A DNA stretch of 6,671 nucleotides. Source: Casp-actino8 sp046082625 (GTDB lineage Bacteria > Actinomycetota > Acidimicrobiia > Acidimicrobiales > Ilumatobacteraceae). The translations under genes were made by a program, and so were the position numbers. This document shows positions 5,978 to 6,671 of this stretch, one piece after another. Location of the stretch: NCBI GenBank assembly GCA_046082625.1, contig JBJTYE010000209.1, forward strand, positions 1 to 6,671, given 5' to 3'. Every line of letters begins with the position of its first letter. Within the stretch, counting starts at the first letter, position 1. The notes beneath the pieces are model-generated. The model saw only the letters and a list, made by a program, of their open reading frames with translations. It did not search any database and was not told where the DNA came from.

Positions 5978-6604
5978 GTGACGTCCGGTGTCTACATCGC
6001 ATTCGAGGGCATCGAGGGCTGTGGCAAGACCACTCAGACCGAGGCTCTGGCGACCTGGTTGAGCGCCGAACATCCGCTGACCGTGACCACGCGGGAAACC
6101 GGTGGCACGGACATCGGCCAGCGGATCCGCGACGTCCTCCACGACGTGGCCAACACACATCTCGATCCCATCGCCGAGGCGTTGTTGATCGCCGGTGACC
6201 GCGCCCAGCACCGCGCCGAGGTTCTCGTTCCCGCACTGACTGCCGGACGGCACGTCATCAGCGACCGCAGCGTGTATTCCTCGCTCGCCTATCAGGGATA
6301 CGGACGGAATCTTCCCCTCGACATGGTGCGACTCGTGAACGACTGGGCACTCGCCAGTCGGTGGCCCGATCTGGTCATTCTGTTGGATGTCCCGCACGAC
6401 TCCGCCATGCAACGTCTCAGTTCGCGCGACCTTGACCGCTTCGAAATCGAAGATGTGGCGTTCTTCGAAAGAGTCGCCAACGGGTTTCGCGCCATGGCTG
6501 AACTCGATCCCGAGCACTGGTTGGTGGTGGATGGGCGCGGATCGCCGGCCGAGATCGCCGAGGTCGTCCGAGCCGGGGTGACCGAGCGGCTCGGATTGCC
6601 ATGA
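5978..6604 (+). CDS. tmk: Thymidylate kinase (dTMP kinase)
   Basis: Tmk phosphorylates dTMP to dTDP with ATP in the cytoplasm, on the route to dTTP. The 208-residue length is normal. The P-loop is GIEGCGKTTQ (11-20). RETGGT (39-44) sits where most enzymes have REPGGT. The dTMP-binding segment is GDRAQH (73-78), and the DR motif is SDRSVYSSLAYQG (95-107). The LID segment SSRDLDRFE (148-156) carries arginines while the P-loop variable position is Cys15, so it resembles the type II (E. coli-like) enzymes. The GTG start lies seven bases after the topA stop, with only a weak GAG overlapping that stop, so it is probably translated from the topA mRNA. The stop overlaps the next gene as ATGA. Asp96-Arg97 and Lys17 are intact, so the enzyme should be active. 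Confidence 0.96.
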   Translation: MTSGVYIAFEGIEGCGKTTQTEALATWLSAEHPLTVTTRETGGTDIGQRIRDVLHDVANTHLDPIAEALLIAGDRAQHRAEVLVPALTAGRHVISDRSVYSSLAYQGYGRNLPLDMVRLVNDWALASRWPDLVILLDVPHDSAMQRLSSRDLDRFEIEDVAFFERVANGFRAMAELDPEHWLVVDGRGSPAEIAEVVRAGVTERLGLP

Positions 6605-6671
6605 TCGCCATGCCATCGGTGTACGACGCAGTCGTCGGCCAAGACCATGCCATCGTCAAACTTCGGGCCCT
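6601..6671 (+). CDS. holB: Probable DNA polymerase III delta' subunit, N-terminus only
   Basis: The window holds the first 23 codons. After MIAM the sequence PSVYDAVVGQDHAIVKLRA resembles the opening of clamp-loader AAA+ ATPases, where a (D/V)VGQ motif precedes the helix leading to the Walker A loop. The place right after tmk is the usual position of holB (delta'), which loads the sliding clamp together with DnaX and HolA. The ATG at 6601 overlaps the tmk stop as ATGA and is preferred; an in-frame ATG at 6610 is the alternative. The Walker A region is beyond the edge, so a related AAA+ protein such as DnaX cannot be fully excluded, though context favours HolB. Confidence 0.72.
   Translation, partial: MIAMPSVYDAVVGQDHAIVKLRA

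Overview
This is a GC-rich, gene-dense stretch from what looks like the chromosome of an actinomycete (Actinomycetota). The evidence is a TopA with no zinc-ribbon cysteines and a long lysine/alanine tail, the order topA-tmk-holB, GTG starts, 4-base ATGA gene overlaps and very short spacers. A deep lineage such as Acidimicrobiia is possible, but this is inference and the sequence alone cannot settle it. There is no sign of a phage, transposon, CRISPR array, tRNA or rRNA.

Left part (1-1816, + strand): the tail of a STAS-domain protein of the anti-anti-sigma-factor type, cut by the window edge, overlaps by 4 bases (ATGA) a complete iron-sulfur photolyase/cryptochrome of the bacterial (6-4) photolyase class. 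All four Fe-S cysteines and the active-site histidine pair are present. The overlap implies translational coupling and makes this the most unusual pairing in the window: a possible stress or light regulatory module joined to DNA photorepair.

Middle part (1818-2918, - strand): rsgA, the circularly permuted GTPase of 30S ribosome maturation, runs head-on into the photolyase gene, with one base between the two stop codons. The 292-base gap between rsgA and topA is the only real intergenic region. It should hold both divergent promoters. It contains a perfect TTGACA -35 hexamer for topA, two overlapping perfect palindromes that run into the topA start codon, and two DnaA-box-like nonamers. No Shine-Dalgarno sequence precedes topA, so its mRNA may be leaderless.

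Right part (3211-6671, + strand): topA (DNA topoisomerase I), tmk (thymidylate kinase) and the first codons of a probable holB (clamp-loader delta' subunit) form a tight operon with a 7-base spacer and then a 4-base overlap. Together they serve replication: relief of negative supercoiling, dTTP supply and clamp loading.

Most of the window is well-known housekeeping biology, and I see no clearly new multi-gene system. Items worth a second look are the STAS-photolyase coupling and the missing STAS phosphosite, the palindromic topA start region, the repeat of that start context at the TopA active-site tyrosine, and the regular five-residue phasing of the TopA tail.
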